Below are positions 27,022-36,911 of a DNA stretch of 64,000 nucleotides, piece after piece (the first letter of the stretch is position 1; the number at the start of each line of letters is the position of its first letter). The notes below the pieces were generated by a model that saw only the letters and a list, made by a program, of their open reading frames with translations, did not search any database and had not been told where the DNA came from. Where the stretch lies: contig JAHYIW010000008.1 of NCBI GenBank assembly GCA_019429445.1, forward strand, positions 42,406 to 106,405, written 5' to 3'. Both the position numbers and the translations under genes were made by a program. Source of the stretch: Desulfuromonadaceae bacterium. Lineage in GTDB: Bacteria; Desulfobacterota; Desulfuromonadia; Desulfuromonadales; JAHYIW01.

Positions 27022-28850
27022 GCGGACGGATCGCTGAAAGCAAAATTCAGGAAATCCGTGAGCGGGTTGATATTGTCGAGCTGATTTCCTCCTATCTGCC
27101 CCTCAAACGCTCGGGAGCAAATCACCAGGGGCTGTGTCCGTTTCATGGTGAAAAAACGCCGTCGTTCAATGTCAATGCCCCGCGCCAGATCTTTCATTGT
27201 TTTGGTTGTGGTGTGGGGGGCAACGTCTTTACGTTCCTGATGCGGATGGAGGGGTTAACTTTCCCGGAAGCGATTCGCCGCCTCGGTGAGCAAGTCGGCA
27301 TAGAGGTTGAGCAGGAAGAGGCGACCCCTGCTGAAATCGCACGGCGCAAGGAACGCGAACTGTTTGATCTGGTCAATGAAGAGGCGTGCAACTTTTATCA
27401 GCACCTGCTCCTTAATGCGCCCGAGGGGGAACCGGCGCGCCGTTATCTCAAGGCTCGCGGGTACGACCGGGCCGCCGCTGAAAGCTATCGTCTCGGCTAT
27501 GCTCCGGAGCAATGGGAAATGCTCGCCCGGCATCTGGCCACGCGCAAGTTTGATCCCCGGATTTCCCGTCAGCTCGGGTTGATCCGTCCCGGCAAAGAAG
27601 GACGGGGCGATTACGATCTGTTTCGGGGGCGTTTACTCTTCCCGATTCTCGACGTGACGGGCAAAGTGGTCGCCTTTGGTGGTCGGGTGCTCAATGATAC
27701 GTTGCCAAAATATATCAATTCGCCCGAGTCTCCGGTCTACTCCAAAGGGCGCGTGCTGTTCGGACTGTTCCAGAGCAAAGAGGCGATGCGACGAACCGGC
27801 GAGGTCATTATTGTCGAAGGCTATTTCGATCAGCTGGCTCTCAATCGCTCCGGACTTGGTCATGCCCTGGCCACCTGCGGGACAGCGTTGACTCCAGATC
27901 ATGCGCGCCTGCTGAAACGTTATACGGAGCGGGTGGTGCTGCTTTTCGATCAAGACAAAGCGGGACAACAGGCAACCTTTCGGGCAATGGATGCGCTCTT
28001 TCCGGGGGGGCTTCCGGTGATGGTGGCAACCTTGCCGGACAATGCTGATCCAGACTCATTTTTACAGGAACGGGGAGCGGATGCGCTACGTGCCCAGCTG
28101 GCTCAAGCCGTTCCGGCGCTCGACTACTTTATTGCCACGCAGTTCGGTGCCGGTGGCGACGACGTGGAAGCAAAAGCGCGGGCAGTGGAAGCGGTCATTG
28201 CCAAAATCAAGCTGCTGACGAGTGACGTTGAACAACAACTTTATCTGCGTCAGTTGGCAGACCGGAGCGGGCTTGACGAGCGGTTTCTGCACAGCAAGCT
28301 CGGTCGACGCGGTAGCCCAGCACGTTCAGCGGTAGCGTCCTCCCGAACCGTTTCCCCTCCGCTCAAGGCCCGTCCGGTGGTGGTACCCCCGCGCGACGCA
28401 ACGGCACGGGCGCAGGAGTGGCTGCTGTGTCTGCTGCTGACTGACGTCGATATGCGACGCAAATTATTTGCCGTGGGGGTGGAAAATTTGTTTTTCATGG
28501 AGCCATATCGCTCTCTGGCCCTGGTTGCCGCCGCATCTGCAGATGCCGATAACTTTGATGAGCAGCGCCTGCAAGATCGCTTGACTCCTGAGCAAACAGA
28601 GTTATTATCAGGTATTCTAATACTTGAGGAGAGTGTCGCCGATTGCGATCGTGATGCGCTCATCGCCGACTGTCGGCATGCGGCAGAAAAATACCGCTTG
28701 CGGCAACGGTTGAATGACGTGAAGGAACAGCTAAAGAATCTCAATACGGGGGATGCGGAGCGGCTGATGGAATTACAGCGTGAACAGCAGGAAATCAGTC
28801 GTTGCTTGAAAAACGATAAGTTGAAACGGCAGACTGAGCCGTTTGCATAA
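27018..28850 (+). CDS. dnaG: DNA primase DnaG
   Basis: DnaG makes RNA primers at replication forks. The 610-residue protein has the N-terminal zinc ribbon ([19 protein letters not shown]), the RNA polymerase domain, and the Toprim core with EGYFD ([17 protein letters not shown]) and [14 protein letters not shown]-terminal helicase-interaction region starts near residue 440. The start codon overlaps the mutS2 stop. rpoD follows 50 bp later, the classic macromolecular-synthesis order. Confidence 0.97.
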   Translation: MSGRIAESKIQEIRERVDIVELISSYLPLKRSGANHQGLCPFHGEKTPSFNVNAPRQIFHCFGCGVGGNVFTFLMRMEGLTFPEAIRRLGEQVGIEVEQEEATPAEIARRKERELFDLVNEEACNFYQHLLLNAPEGEPARRYLKARGYDRAAAESYRLGYAPEQWEMLARHLATRKFDPRISRQLGLIRPGKEGRGDYDLFRGRLLFPILDVTGKVVAFGGRVLNDTLPKYINSPESPVYSKGRVLFGLFQSKEAMRRTGEVIIVEGYFDQLALNRSGLGHALATCGTALTPDHARLLKRYTERVVLLFDQDKAGQQATFRAMDALFPGGLPVMVATLPDNADPDSFLQERGADALRAQLAQAVPALDYFIATQFGAGGDDVEAKARAVEAVIAKIKLLTSDVEQQLYLRQLADRSGLDERFLHSKLGRRGSPARSAVASSRTVSPPLKARPVVVPPRDATARAQEWLLCLLLTDVDMRRKLFAVGVENLFFMEPYRSLALVAAASADADNFDEQRLQDRLTPEQTELLSGILILEESVADCDRDALIADCRHAAEKYRLRQRLNDVKEQLKNLNTGDAERLMELQREQQEISRCLKNDKLKRQTEPFA

Positions 28851-28900
28851 ATTTATTATATCGGTTTCCGGACGCGGAAATCACGAGGAGAAGACGCGGC

Positions 28901-30661
28901 ATGTCGAAAAAAACCAGCACCGAAGAAGTCCAGCAATTGATCGATCTCGGCAAGGAAAAGGGCTATCTCACTTATGATGAGGTTAATGACGTCCTGCCTG
29001 CCGATATGGTTTCAACGGAACAGCTTGATGATGTTATGACCATGTTCGGCGAGATGGATATTGAAATCGTTGATTCGGAGCAGAAGGGTATTTTGCTCAA
29101 GGAGCGGTCGCTCGAAGATAGCCTGGACAAGCACGACGATAACGACGAAGACGAAGAACACGATGCCGGGACACTCGGTCGCACCAGTGACCCGGTGCGG
29201 ATGTACTTGCGTGAAATGGGGCAGGTGGCCCTGCTGACGCGCGAGGGAGAAGTTGAAATCGCCAAGCGGATCGAAGAAGGCGAAGTACTGGTGACCAGCG
29301 TTATGATTCGCACGCCGATTGCGTTCAAAGAAATCATCCAGCTCGGCGAACGACTGGCACGCGATCAAATCCGCGTCGCCGAAATTACCAAGGATTATGA
29401 AGAAGAAGAAGGTAGCGAGCAGGAAGAAAAACAGCGTCAGCGTATCACTGCGTTGATCGATCAGATAAAAACCCTTGACGAACGATTTACCGCGTTGCGC
29501 GGGGAACTTGCCAATGAAGGTGACGTCCAGCGCAAGGGCGCACTGCTCGAAGAGAGCAAGGGGCTCAAAGCACAGATTTCCGAATTGATGCGACAAATCC
29601 GGCTCAAGGATTTTCAGGTCGCCAAGATTGTCGATCGGCTCAAGGAGTTGTCTGAGCTGGTCAAGCGCGCCATGGCGGAAAACCGGGCATGTGAAAATGA
29701 ACTCGACCTGCCGCACAAGGAGATCCGCCGCTTGTTACGGCGCATGCGAAAAAATGAAGACGAAGCAGGACAGGTTGCCGCAAAACATAAAACAACGGTC
29801 GATGCATTGCTGGTCATCGAAAAACGTTTAAAGAGTGCGCAACGCAAGTTCAAGCGGATTGAGGAAGAGTCCGGGTTTGCACCGGAAGAGCTGCTCGAAT
29901 CACTTAAGGAAGTGCACAAGGGGGAGTGGAAAGCGAAACAGGCGAAATCGGAGCTGGTCGAAGCGAATTTGCGGCTGGTGGTGTCTATTGCCAAAAAATA
30001 CACCAATCGCGGCCTTCAGTTTCTCGATCTGATTCAGGAGGGGAATATCGGTCTGATGAAGGCCGTTGACAAGTTTGAGTATCAGCGCGGGTACAAATTT
30101 TCGACCTACGCCACGTGGTGGATCCGGCAGGCAATAACCCGCGCGATCGCCGACCAGGCGCGGACTATTCGCATTCCGGTACACATGATTGAGACGATCA
30201 ACAAACTGATTCGTACCAGTCGCCAACTGGTGCAGGAGCTCGGTCACGAGCCGACCCCGGAAGAAATTGCCGAACGGATGGAGTTGCCCCTGGAAAAAGT
30301 ACGGCGGGTACTGAAGATTGCCAAGGAGCCGATCAGTCTTGAAACCCCGATCGGGGAGGAGGAAGATTCCTCACTGGGTGACTTTATTGAAGATAAGGGC
30401 GTCATCTCACCCGTCGAAGCAGTGATCAAAGGGAACCTTTCAGAACAGACGGCCAGCGTGCTGTCAACGCTGACCCCCCGTGAGGAAAAAGTGCTGCGGA
30501 TGCGTTTCGGCATCGGCGAGAAATCGGATCACACCCTTGAGGAGGTTGGGCAGGATTTTGCGGTTACCCGGGAGCGTATCCGCCAGATAGAAGCCAAGGC
30601 GCTGCGTAAACTGCGCCATCCCAGTCGCGCCAAACGGTTGAAAAGCTTTGTTGAATTTTAG
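28901..30661 (+). CDS. rpoD: RNA polymerase primary sigma factor RpoD
   Basis: This housekeeping sigma-70 factor (586 residues) has an acidic region 1.1, region 1.2 [20 protein letters not shown], a large non-conserved insert (about residues 150-330), region 2 with [20 protein letters not shown] and [20 protein letters not shown], regions 3.0-3.2, and region 4.2 [29 protein letters not shown] precedes the start. Presence of region 1.1 and the insert separates it from group 2-4 sigmas. Confidence 0.97.
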   Translation: MSKKTSTEEVQQLIDLGKEKGYLTYDEVNDVLPADMVSTEQLDDVMTMFGEMDIEIVDSEQKGILLKERSLEDSLDKHDDNDEDEEHDAGTLGRTSDPVRMYLREMGQVALLTREGEVEIAKRIEEGEVLVTSVMIRTPIAFKEIIQLGERLARDQIRVAEITKDYEEEEGSEQEEKQRQRITALIDQIKTLDERFTALRGELANEGDVQRKGALLEESKGLKAQISELMRQIRLKDFQVAKIVDRLKELSELVKRAMAENRACENELDLPHKEIRRLLRRMRKNEDEAGQVAAKHKTTVDALLVIEKRLKSAQRKFKRIEEESGFAPEELLESLKEVHKGEWKAKQAKSELVEANLRLVVSIAKKYTNRGLQFLDLIQEGNIGLMKAVDKFEYQRGYKFSTYATWWIRQAITRAIADQARTIRIPVHMIETINKLIRTSRQLVQELGHEPTPEEIAERMELPLEKVRRVLKIAKEPISLETPIGEEEDSSLGDFIEDKGVISPVEAVIKGNLSEQTASVLSTLTPREEKVLRMRFGIGEKSDHTLEEVGQDFAVTRERIRQIEAKALRKLRHPSRAKRLKSFVEF

Positions 30662-30702
30662 CCTTACGGTCATTCGCAGAGGGAACGGCAACGGGCAGTT
30701 TG

Positions 30703-31983
30703 ATGGTTGATAGCACCGCTGGAATCGCTAGCCCCCCGGTGATTGTGCCGCGCTCCGAGCACAACATTTCCCGGCAGCAGATCGACGACGACACCCTCAA
30801 GGTGCTTTATCGGCTGAATCGTCACGGCTATCGGGCGCTGCTGGTCGGCGGCTGTGTGCGCGACCTGCTCCTTGGTCGTCAGCCGAAGGACTTCGATGTT
30901 GCCACCGATGCCACGCCGAATCAGGTAAAAAAACTGTTTCGCAACTGTTTTCTGGTCGGGCGCCGTTTTCGGCTGGCGCACATCCGTTTTGCCGGGGGGA
31001 ATCTGATTGAGGTGGCGACCTTTCGCCGCGAAGCGACCGCCGCCGACCTCCCCGACGATGAGAGCGAACATCGTCACGCCGCCGAAAATGTCTTCGGGAC
31101 CCCCGCTGAAGACGCATTCCGTCGCGATTTCACCATCAACGCCCTCTTTTATGATATTGCTGACTTCAGTCTGATCGATTACACCGGCGGGTTACAAGAC
31201 CTGGCTGACCGGAAATTGCGGGTAATTGGTGACCCCTGGGTACGTTTTGCAGAGGACCCGGTGCGGATGCTGCGCGCCCTGGAGTTTGCCGCCCGCCTCG
31301 ACTTTACCCTTGGCCCGCGTGCCCAGGCGGCCTTGCGTGAACAGGCAACATTGATCGAAACCGCCGCGCCCGCACGGATCAGGGATGAGTTGCTGGAACT
31401 GATTCGGCACCGGGTCGCGGGTAAAGTGCTACGGGGCGCTGCCGGATGCGGCCTCCTTGGGCCGTTGCTGAATGGTTATGACGGGGATGAAACAACCTAT
31501 GCCCTCTTTGAGCAGCTTGATCGACGCCCCGCGACCGAGCCGGTTGCTGAAGGGGCCGCTCTGGCGCTCCTCTTTCTGACCCGTTTCCGCGCCCGATGTA
31601 ACGCGTTGGAGGCACATTCCGTTGCCGCTGCGGCGAAGCTCGCCGGACAGCTGTTAACCCCGCACTGTGCTTATTTTCATATCGCCAACGGCATCCGCCA
31701 TCAGGCGCGTGAATTGCTGGTGGGGTATTATCGCTTGGCACAAGGGCGTGGTCAGCGTGGCGAAAACCGTTTTTTGCGTAACCCCTTCACCGCCGAAGCC
31801 CTCCGTCTCTATATGCTTTTCAGCATGACCACCGGGGTCGAAACAGAAATTGTCAGCGCCTGGCAACAAGCCACCGTTGCAACACACACCCCCGAGGGAA
31901 CGCCCACAGAGCCCGGCGCGACGCGCCCCCCCCGACGGCGACGCAGAAGGCGCAAAGCTACCGCCCCCAGAGCGCAAGATTAA
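30703..31983 (+). CDS. pcnB: Poly(A) polymerase I
   Basis: The 426-residue class II nucleotidyltransferase has the catalytic head LLVGGCVRDLLLGRQPKDFD with the DxD pair, RFRLAHIRF, DAFRRDFTINALFYD and RVIGDPWVRFAEDPVRMLRA. Poly(A) polymerase and CCA-adding enzymes share this core. PcnB is favoured by the upstream PRSEHNISRQQIDDDTLKVL segment and by the very basic C-terminal tail (RPPRRRRRRRK), typical of PcnB. ATG 30703 is used; a TTG one codon earlier is also possible. No strong ribosome site is visible. Confidence 0.88.
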   Translation: MVDSTAGIASPPVIVPRSEHNISRQQIDDDTLKVLYRLNRHGYRALLVGGCVRDLLLGRQPKDFDVATDATPNQVKKLFRNCFLVGRRFRLAHIRFAGGNLIEVATFRREATAADLPDDESEHRHAAENVFGTPAEDAFRRDFTINALFYDIADFSLIDYTGGLQDLADRKLRVIGDPWVRFAEDPVRMLRALEFAARLDFTLGPRAQAALREQATLIETAAPARIRDELLELIRHRVAGKVLRGAAGCGLLGPLLNGYDGDETTYALFEQLDRRPATEPVAEGAALALLFLTRFRARCNALEAHSVAAAAKLAGQLLTPHCAYFHIANGIRHQARELLVGYYRLAQGRGQRGENRFLRNPFTAEALRLYMLFSMTTGVETEIVSAWQQATVATHTPEGTPTEPGATRPPRRRRRRRKATAPRAQD

Positions 31984-32012
31984 AATTCCGGCGTAAAGAG
32001 CTGCGCTACATT

Positions 32013-33332
32013 TCAGTTGTCACTTCTTTTGCCGTTCGTGGCAAGAAAAGCATAGCCAGTTACGCCAGCCAGCAACGATGCGGCGAAGATCCCGACCTTG
32101 GCGCTGAGGATTGTCTCCGGGCTGAGAAATGCCAGGTTTGAGATGAACATCGACATGGTGAAGCCGATCCCGCCGAGAATGCCGATGCCAAAAATTCCCT
32201 TCCAGGTGCTACCCTGCGGCAAGTCACAGAGCTTCAGCCGGACCGCTAGCCACGCAAAGGACAAAATCCCCAGTGGTTTACCGATCATCAGCCCGCAAAG
32301 GATACCGAGGGTTACCGGGTCAATAAAGAATTTACTCAAACCCGACAGATCGAGCGTAATGCCGGCATTGGCGAGAGCGAACACCGGCATCACGCCAAAG
32401 ATAACCCAGGGATTCATGGCATGTTCCATCCGTTGCAACGGACTCATGGCGTCATGGCAGCTGTGCTCCAACGCCAGCAAGGTTCCCAACCGCTCGTCAT
32501 CATAAAACGGACCCGTCCCCGCGTCGTAAGTTTTGTAACGTTCCATTAACTGTTCCGCGCGATGAACAAATTCTTTATGTTCATGCCGGGGTTTGACCGG
32601 GATTGTTGCACCGATCAAGATTCCGGCGATTGAAGCGTGAACTCCCGACTTCAGCAGCGCTACCCAGAGGCAAAAACCGACCAGGGAATAAAAGTTGGGG
32701 TGCTGAATGCCGAGACGATTGCCACTGCACAAAACGACAAAAAGGGCGGCGCCGATACCCAGCATCAACCAGGAAAGTTCGCTGGTATAGAAAAGCGCAA
32801 TCACCAGAACTGCACCGAGGTCGTCAACGATAGCCAGGGCGGTCAGAAAAATCGCCAGTGAACGGGGGATACGCTTGCCGAGCAAGGCAATGACGCCGAG
32901 GGCAAAAGCGATATCTGTTGCCATCGGCACCCCCCAACCATGCATCGCTGGTTGCTGCCAATTAAATATCACATAGATAGCCGCAGGAACCAGCATTCCC
33001 CCCACTGCGGCAGCGATCGGGAGTGCGGCCTTGCGCGCGCTGGCCAATTCGCCAGCGAGGAATTCACGTTTGATTTCCAGTCCGACAACGAAAAAAAAGA
33101 CGGCCATCAGACCGTCATTGATCCAGTGATGGAGTGACTTGGTCAGACCGAACGATTTTCCGCCGACGGCAAGACTGGTTTCCCAGAAGTGGTGGAACGT
33201 TGCCGACCAGGGAGAATTGGCAAGCAAGAGAGCCAGCAGGGTTGCGGCAATCAAGACGATTCCGCCTGACACCTGACGTTTAAAAAAATCTTCAAAGGGC
33301 CGCATTAACAAGGCCAGTTTAATTGAGGGCAT
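32013..33332 (-). CDS. nhaA: Na+/H+ antiporter NhaA
   Basis: NhaA expels sodium in exchange for protons across the inner membrane. The 439-residue protein has about 12 hydrophobic helices and the ion-binding Asp pair in ALAIVDDLGAVLVIALF, plus FFVVGLEIKREFLAGEL and MATDIAFALGVIALLGKRIP. The loop around residue 250 (RHEHKEFVHRAEQLMERYKT) is longer than in E. coli NhaA, as usual in this subgroup. It is convergent with pcnB and divergent from the signalling cluster. Confidence 0.95.
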   Translation of the reverse strand: MPSIKLALLMRPFEDFFKRQVSGGIVLIAATLLALLLANSPWSATFHHFWETSLAVGGKSFGLTKSLHHWINDGLMAVFFFVVGLEIKREFLAGELASARKAALPIAAAVGGMLVPAAIYVIFNWQQPAMHGWGVPMATDIAFALGVIALLGKRIPRSLAIFLTALAIVDDLGAVLVIALFYTSELSWLMLGIGAALFVVLCSGNRLGIQHPNFYSLVGFCLWVALLKSGVHASIAGILIGATIPVKPRHEHKEFVHRAEQLMERYKTYDAGTGPFYDDERLGTLLALEHSCHDAMSPLQRMEHAMNPWVIFGVMPVFALANAGITLDLSGLSKFFIDPVTLGILCGLMIGKPLGILSFAWLAVRLKLCDLPQGSTWKGIFGIGILGGIGFTMSMFISNLAFLSPETILSAKVGIFAASLLAGVTGYAFLATNGKRSDN

Positions 33333-33479
33333 AAGCTTACACTTCAGGTGAGCGGTTTCAAGCCGCAGTTGCTGGTGAGTCTTAAAAAAGACTACATTAT
33401 CAGGGCCATCAGGTCAATTTGTAAGGGAAATTGATTTTCTGACAAGAATATCCCCGTTGAGAGTTTCATTTCTATGACG

Positions 33480-33502
33480 TATGATGTTAAATGATCATCA
33501 TA
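33480..33502. promoter_or_regulatory. Possible operator between nhaA and the receiver-PAS gene
   Basis: TATGATG and CATCATA form a 7-bp inverted repeat separated by 9 bases, within the AT-rich divergent promoter region (33333-33553). No known regulator site is recognised. Confidence 0.25.
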
Positions 33503-33553
33503 TTCCGATTCTATTCATAAGTCTAATGTCTGGTGCGGCAAGGGAGGTTATGC

Positions 33554-34300
33554 ATGGTACAGAAAATTCTGATAGTTGATGACGAGGAGAACATTCGCTT
33601 TACATTCGATGCTTTTTTGAGCGATGCGGGATATCAGGTTGCCACTGCGGCATCGTTGGCCGAATGTATGAAAACGCTTGAAACTGATCGTTTTGATTTA
33701 CTTTTTCTCGACATCCTCCTGGGCCGCGACAACGGGCTGGAAGTTCTGCGCCGCGTCAAGGAAATAGATCCCAACTGTCCGGTGGTGATGATTACCGGCG
33801 CCCCCCAGGTGGAAACGGCTGCGGAGGCCGTGCGTTGCGGCGCATTTGATTACATTCCTAAACCGGTCAGACAGCAGGAGCTGCTGCGGGTTGCGGTGAC
33901 GGCGCTTGAACACAAGTTGGTAATCGATCAGAAAGAGACGTTCCGTTTGCGGATGGAAGCCGTTTTTCGTTGTGTCAATGATGGCATCGTCATCTTTAAC
34001 CAGGAGCTGCAGGTGGTCGAAATCAATGCGGCGGCGCATCGCATCTTTGGTAGTAACGCAGCGGTACTTGGTAAATCGTTGGCGGAGTTGACGGAGGCTG
34101 ATTGTGGCTACCTGAAACGTTTCGAACAGTTGATCGCGGCCCGTGGCGAAACTGAAATCTATCGCTACGAGCTGAACGCCGCCGCCGATCACAGGATTCT
34201 GAGTTTATCGGTGACGGCACTGACGACCCTGTCCGGGCAAGAACAGGGGCTGGTGATGATTGTCCGCGACGAAACGTCGGTAGCGGATTCCCGAGTGTAG
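33554..34300 (+). CDS. Response regulator with a C-terminal PAS domain, no output kinase or DNA-binding domain
   Basis: The 248-residue protein starts at ATG 33554, behind GGGAGG. Residues 1-120 are a receiver with the acidic pair IVDDEEN, phosphoacceptor Asp in LLFLDILLG, MITGAP and the KP in YIPKPV. Residues about 140-245 are a PAS domain (FRCVNDGIVIFNQELQVVEI.. VMIVRDET). The protein stops where a histidine kinase or sigma-54 domain usually follows, so its output is unclear. It is first in a cluster with an FlhG/MinD-like ATPase and a RodZ-type HTH protein. Confidence 0.85.
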   Translation: MVQKILIVDDEENIRFTFDAFLSDAGYQVATAASLAECMKTLETDRFDLLFLDILLGRDNGLEVLRRVKEIDPNCPVVMITGAPQVETAAEAVRCGAFDYIPKPVRQQELLRVAVTALEHKLVIDQKETFRLRMEAVFRCVNDGIVIFNQELQVVEINAAAHRIFGSNAAVLGKSLAELTEADCGYLKRFEQLIAARGETEIYRYELNAAADHRILSLSVTALTTLSGQEQGLVMIVRDETSVADSRV

Positions 34301-34338
34301 CGGTTGTTTGCAATGAAAAAGAACAGAGTCGGCAACCC

Positions 34339-35274
34339 ATGAACGATCCAGTATCAGCAAAGCGCGCGGAGATCATGGCGATCGCCAGCGGCAAGGGCGG
34401 GGTGGGCAAGTCGGTGATTCTGACCAACCTTGCGGTATTACTGGCGCGGCATGGCAAGCGGGTATTGCTGCTTGATGCAGACCTGGGGGGCGCAAACCTG
34501 CACACGCTGCTCGGGGTTGATCGACCGACTCCGACGCTGACTGATTTTCTGACCAGAAATGTGGCTGAGCTTTCAGACACCATTGTTTCGACCCCCTTTG
34601 CCAGACTGTCCCTGATCAGCGGTGCCAACGCTTTAATGGATATGGCAAATCCCTACGCGGCCCAGAAAGCCAAATTGTTGCGCCACCTCAGCCTGGTTGA
34701 TTTTGACTATGTACTGATCGATCTGGGGGCGGGAAGCACCTTTACGACCCTCGATTTTCTCGCCGCTGCGGATCAGACCTTGTTGGTGATGATGCCAACT
34801 CCGACCTCCATTGAGAATGCTTACCACTTGCTTAAAGCTGTTCTGTACCGCAAAATCACGCGCACGCTGAAGCGGCTGAATGTCGACCACCTGCTCCCTC
34901 GGGGGCTTGACGAGGATGTCCGACGCGGGCGGCGCTCCGCGTGGGATCTGCTCAACGAGCTGGCACATATTGACACTGCATTGACCGTCGAGGCGGCGCG
35001 GCTGACGCGGCGGCTCCAGCCACGGATCATCGTCAACCACGCCAACAGTGCCGAGGATCTGCGTCTCGGGCGACAGATCACGCTGGCATGTCAGCGCCAT
35101 TTGGGACTCACCGCGGATTTTCTGGGAGATATTCGTACCGACGAACGTGTACTGAGTGCGGTGCAACAGCGTCGCCCCGTGTGTGATGTCCACCCCGGTT
35201 GCCCTTTTGCGACCGCTCTTGAAGGGATCGTGTTACGGTTGCTTAAAGATCGTCATGGGGAGCATGAGGAATGA
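34339..35274 (+). CDS. FlhG/MinD-like P-loop ATPase
   Basis: The 311-residue ATPase of the ParA/MinD superfamily has the deviant Walker A SGKGGVGKSVILTNLA, switch I LLLDADLGGANLHTLLG and Walker B YVLIDLGAGSTFTTLDFL. The sequence is closest to FlhG/YlxH (flagellar number regulators), but no flagellar gene lies nearby and the N-terminal DQAxxLR FlhF-activating motif is absent. An insert near residues 165-215 (ITRTLKRLNVDHLLPRGLDE) is unusual for MinD. Its stop overlaps the next gene (ATGA). A role in positioning a polar or chemosensory structure is inferred only. Confidence 0.8.
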   Translation: MNDPVSAKRAEIMAIASGKGGVGKSVILTNLAVLLARHGKRVLLLDADLGGANLHTLLGVDRPTPTLTDFLTRNVAELSDTIVSTPFARLSLISGANALMDMANPYAAQKAKLLRHLSLVDFDYVLIDLGAGSTFTTLDFLAAADQTLLVMMPTPTSIENAYHLLKAVLYRKITRTLKRLNVDHLLPRGLDEDVRRGRRSAWDLLNELAHIDTALTVEAARLTRRLQPRIIVNHANSAEDLRLGRQITLACQRHLGLTADFLGDIRTDERVLSAVQQRRPVCDVHPGCPFATALEGIVLRLLKDRHGEHEE

Positions 35275-35798
35275 CAGTTAAATCCCGGATCGACGAGGCC
35301 TTTCGTTATTTCAACTTGCCACCAACGGCGGGCTTCGCCGCTGTCGCCCAAGCCTATCGTGAGCTTAAGTTACTCTACAGCACCGACGGTTTGGCGACTT
35401 ACTCGCTATTGAATAAAGAGGAGCGGCTGCGCGAACTGGCAGAAATAGAAGAGTTTTATCTGGTGCTGACAGAACATTTGACCGACAGGAATCAGGCTGA
35501 ACCAGCTGTACCACGGGGTGACGCGCGACACTGGGAGTGTGGCTCCGGGGTCTCCCCCGCCGCCTTTTTGCGTGAATGCCGCGAAATTGACGGAGTATCT
35601 TTGCAGAGCATTGCAGTGAAATCAAAAATTGGGCCCGATCATCTGACAAATATCGAAATGCAACGCGACGAACGGTTGCCCGCACCTGTCTACCTGCGCG
35701 GATTTATCATTGAGTTCGCTCGCCAGTTGCGAATATCCAACCCGGAGGAATTGGCAAGCGCTTATTTACATCTGCTCGCCGACCGGAAGAGTGGTTGA
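35271..35798 (+). CDS. RodZ-type helix-turn-helix protein with J-like N-terminus
   Basis: The 175-residue protein couples translationally to the MinD-like ATPase. Residues 1-70 resemble a J-domain helix bundle (SRIDEAFRYFNLPPTAGFAA..AYRELKLLYS) but lack HPD, so it should not activate DnaK. Residues about 97-172 form an HTH_25/RodZ-type domain (LRECREIDGVSLQSIAVKSK, IGPDHLTNIEMQRDERLPAP, VYLRGFIIEFARQL). No transmembrane helix follows, unlike RodZ. The pairing of such an HTH protein with an FlhG-like ATPase suggests one localisation module. Function is unknown. Confidence 0.7.
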   Translation: MTVKSRIDEAFRYFNLPPTAGFAAVAQAYRELKLLYSTDGLATYSLLNKEERLRELAEIEEFYLVLTEHLTDRNQAEPAVPRGDARHWECGSGVSPAAFLRECREIDGVSLQSIAVKSKIGPDHLTNIEMQRDERLPAPVYLRGFIIEFARQLRISNPEELASAYLHLLADRKSG

Positions 35799-36141
35799 AT
35801 CGCATCCACATAACCTCTGTTTAACGACCCAACCCTCCCCTGTAGAAATTCTCCCCGTTCATTAACATGCCGGTTACCTTTCATAATGAGAATATGACGA
35901 TCCCACCGGTCTGCTATCCGACCTCGACCAAAGCGACCTGGCGCAAGAGTGTGCCATTGTTCAAAGTGGCACACTCTTGTGTTGGTGAAGCGTGCCAACG
36001 CCAGGTGGAGATTGCCAAGGGCCGCGTTCCTATGGTACTTAACTTGATGTTATCATTACTTAATTTTTGAAAAATTGCATTGGTACAGATATTGTAAACG
36101 GAATATTCTCAGGGGACAAGTTGCTTTGAAAAAGGGAATAA
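35799..36141 (+). other. Intergenic region with a 13-bp perfect hairpin
   Basis: CAAGAGTGTGCCA (35944-35956) pairs perfectly with TGGCACACTCTTG (35967-35979) across a 10-base loop, but there is no T-run. TGGTACAGATATTGT at 36081-36095 is a weak sigma-54-like match upstream of the next receiver gene. A 67-codon frame at 35867-36070 has no recognisable features and is probably not a gene. Confidence 0.4.
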
Positions 36142-36540
36142 ATGTCAAAAGGGAAAAAAATTCTTGTCGTGGATGATGACGCGCCGACACGAAAACTGAT
36201 CAGCTTGACGCTGGCGGCGATGTCGACCAACGATGATATATTCGAAGCATCATCAGCTGCCGAGGCGCTGCGAATACTCGATCAGCATTGCGTCGACGGG
36301 ATTCTCACCGATTACAGCATGCCGGTTATGAATGGTGTGGAGCTGGTTCGTTTATTACGCAAAGATCAGCGTTGGATGCAAGTGCCGGTCGCGCTGGTTA
36401 GCTGTTGTTTCACCGCGGAAAATCTTGTCGAGGCAAAGTCCCTCGGGATCACTTGCTGCCTGGCTAAACTTTTTCGTCGTCAACAACTTCAGAATGTTGT
36501 GCGTGGAATGATTCCAAAAACAGACAGAAAAAGGAGATGA
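36142..36540 (+). CDS. Single-domain response regulator
   Basis: The 132-residue receiver has the acidic pair VVDDDAP, phosphoacceptor Asp in GILTDYSMPVMNGVEL and a basic-rich end (IPKTDRKRR). The usual KP loop is AKLF, so the Lys is kept but the Pro is lost; two neighbouring Cys pairs (VSCCF, ITCCLAK) are unusual. No output domain is present. It is immediately followed by a second CheY-like gene. Confidence 0.85.
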   Translation: MSKGKKILVVDDDAPTRKLISLTLAAMSTNDDIFEASSAAEALRILDQHCVDGILTDYSMPVMNGVELVRLLRKDQRWMQVPVALVSCCFTAENLVEAKSLGITCCLAKLFRRQQLQNVVRGMIPKTDRKRR

Positions 36541-36541
36541 T

Positions 36542-36907
36542 ATGTCAAAGCGTGTTATGACCGTTGATGATTCATCGGTTGTTCGCCAGATTTTGCGCAA
36601 GACATTGAGCGCCGCCGGGTATGACGTTGTTGAAGCGATTGACGGGATTGATGCCCTGGAAAAAATGGCCATCAATCCCGTTGACATGGTGGTGACAGAT
36701 CTCAATATGCCGAATATGGACGGGGTCAGCCTGATCAGGAAGGTTCGCAGCCAACCGGGCAACCGCTTTATGCCCATTGTGATGCTGACAACCGAATCTC
36801 AACAACACATCAAGGATGAGGGCAAACGCGCCGGTGCGTCAGGTTGGATCGTCAAGCCATTTCGCCCGGAACAGCTTTTAGCCATCGTCCGTACCGTATT
36901 GAATTGA
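36542..36907 (+). CDS. CheY-like response regulator
   Basis: The 121-residue receiver shows all canonical residues: MTVDDSSVVRQILRK, VVTDLNMPNMDGVSL, VMLTTES and WIVKPFRPEQL. It is CheY-sized without an output domain and begins 2 bp after the previous receiver, behind AAAAGGAGATG. No cheA or cheW is nearby, so the cognate kinase is unknown. It is probably a chemotaxis-type or motility output protein. Confidence 0.88.
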   Translation: MSKRVMTVDDSSVVRQILRKTLSAAGYDVVEAIDGIDALEKMAINPVDMVVTDLNMPNMDGVSLIRKVRSQPGNRFMPIVMLTTESQQHIKDEGKRAGASGWIVKPFRPEQLLAIVRTVLN

Positions 36908-36911
36908 GGCA

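Noticed and set aside
29012..29716. Antisense 234-codon frame opposite rpoD
   Set aside because: Shadow of the acidic and helical rpoD region; no start signals and no family motif.
36081..36096. Sigma-54-like promoter before the first stand-alone receiver
   Set aside because: Only the GG element matches well; the GC element is GT, so it is not a confident site.
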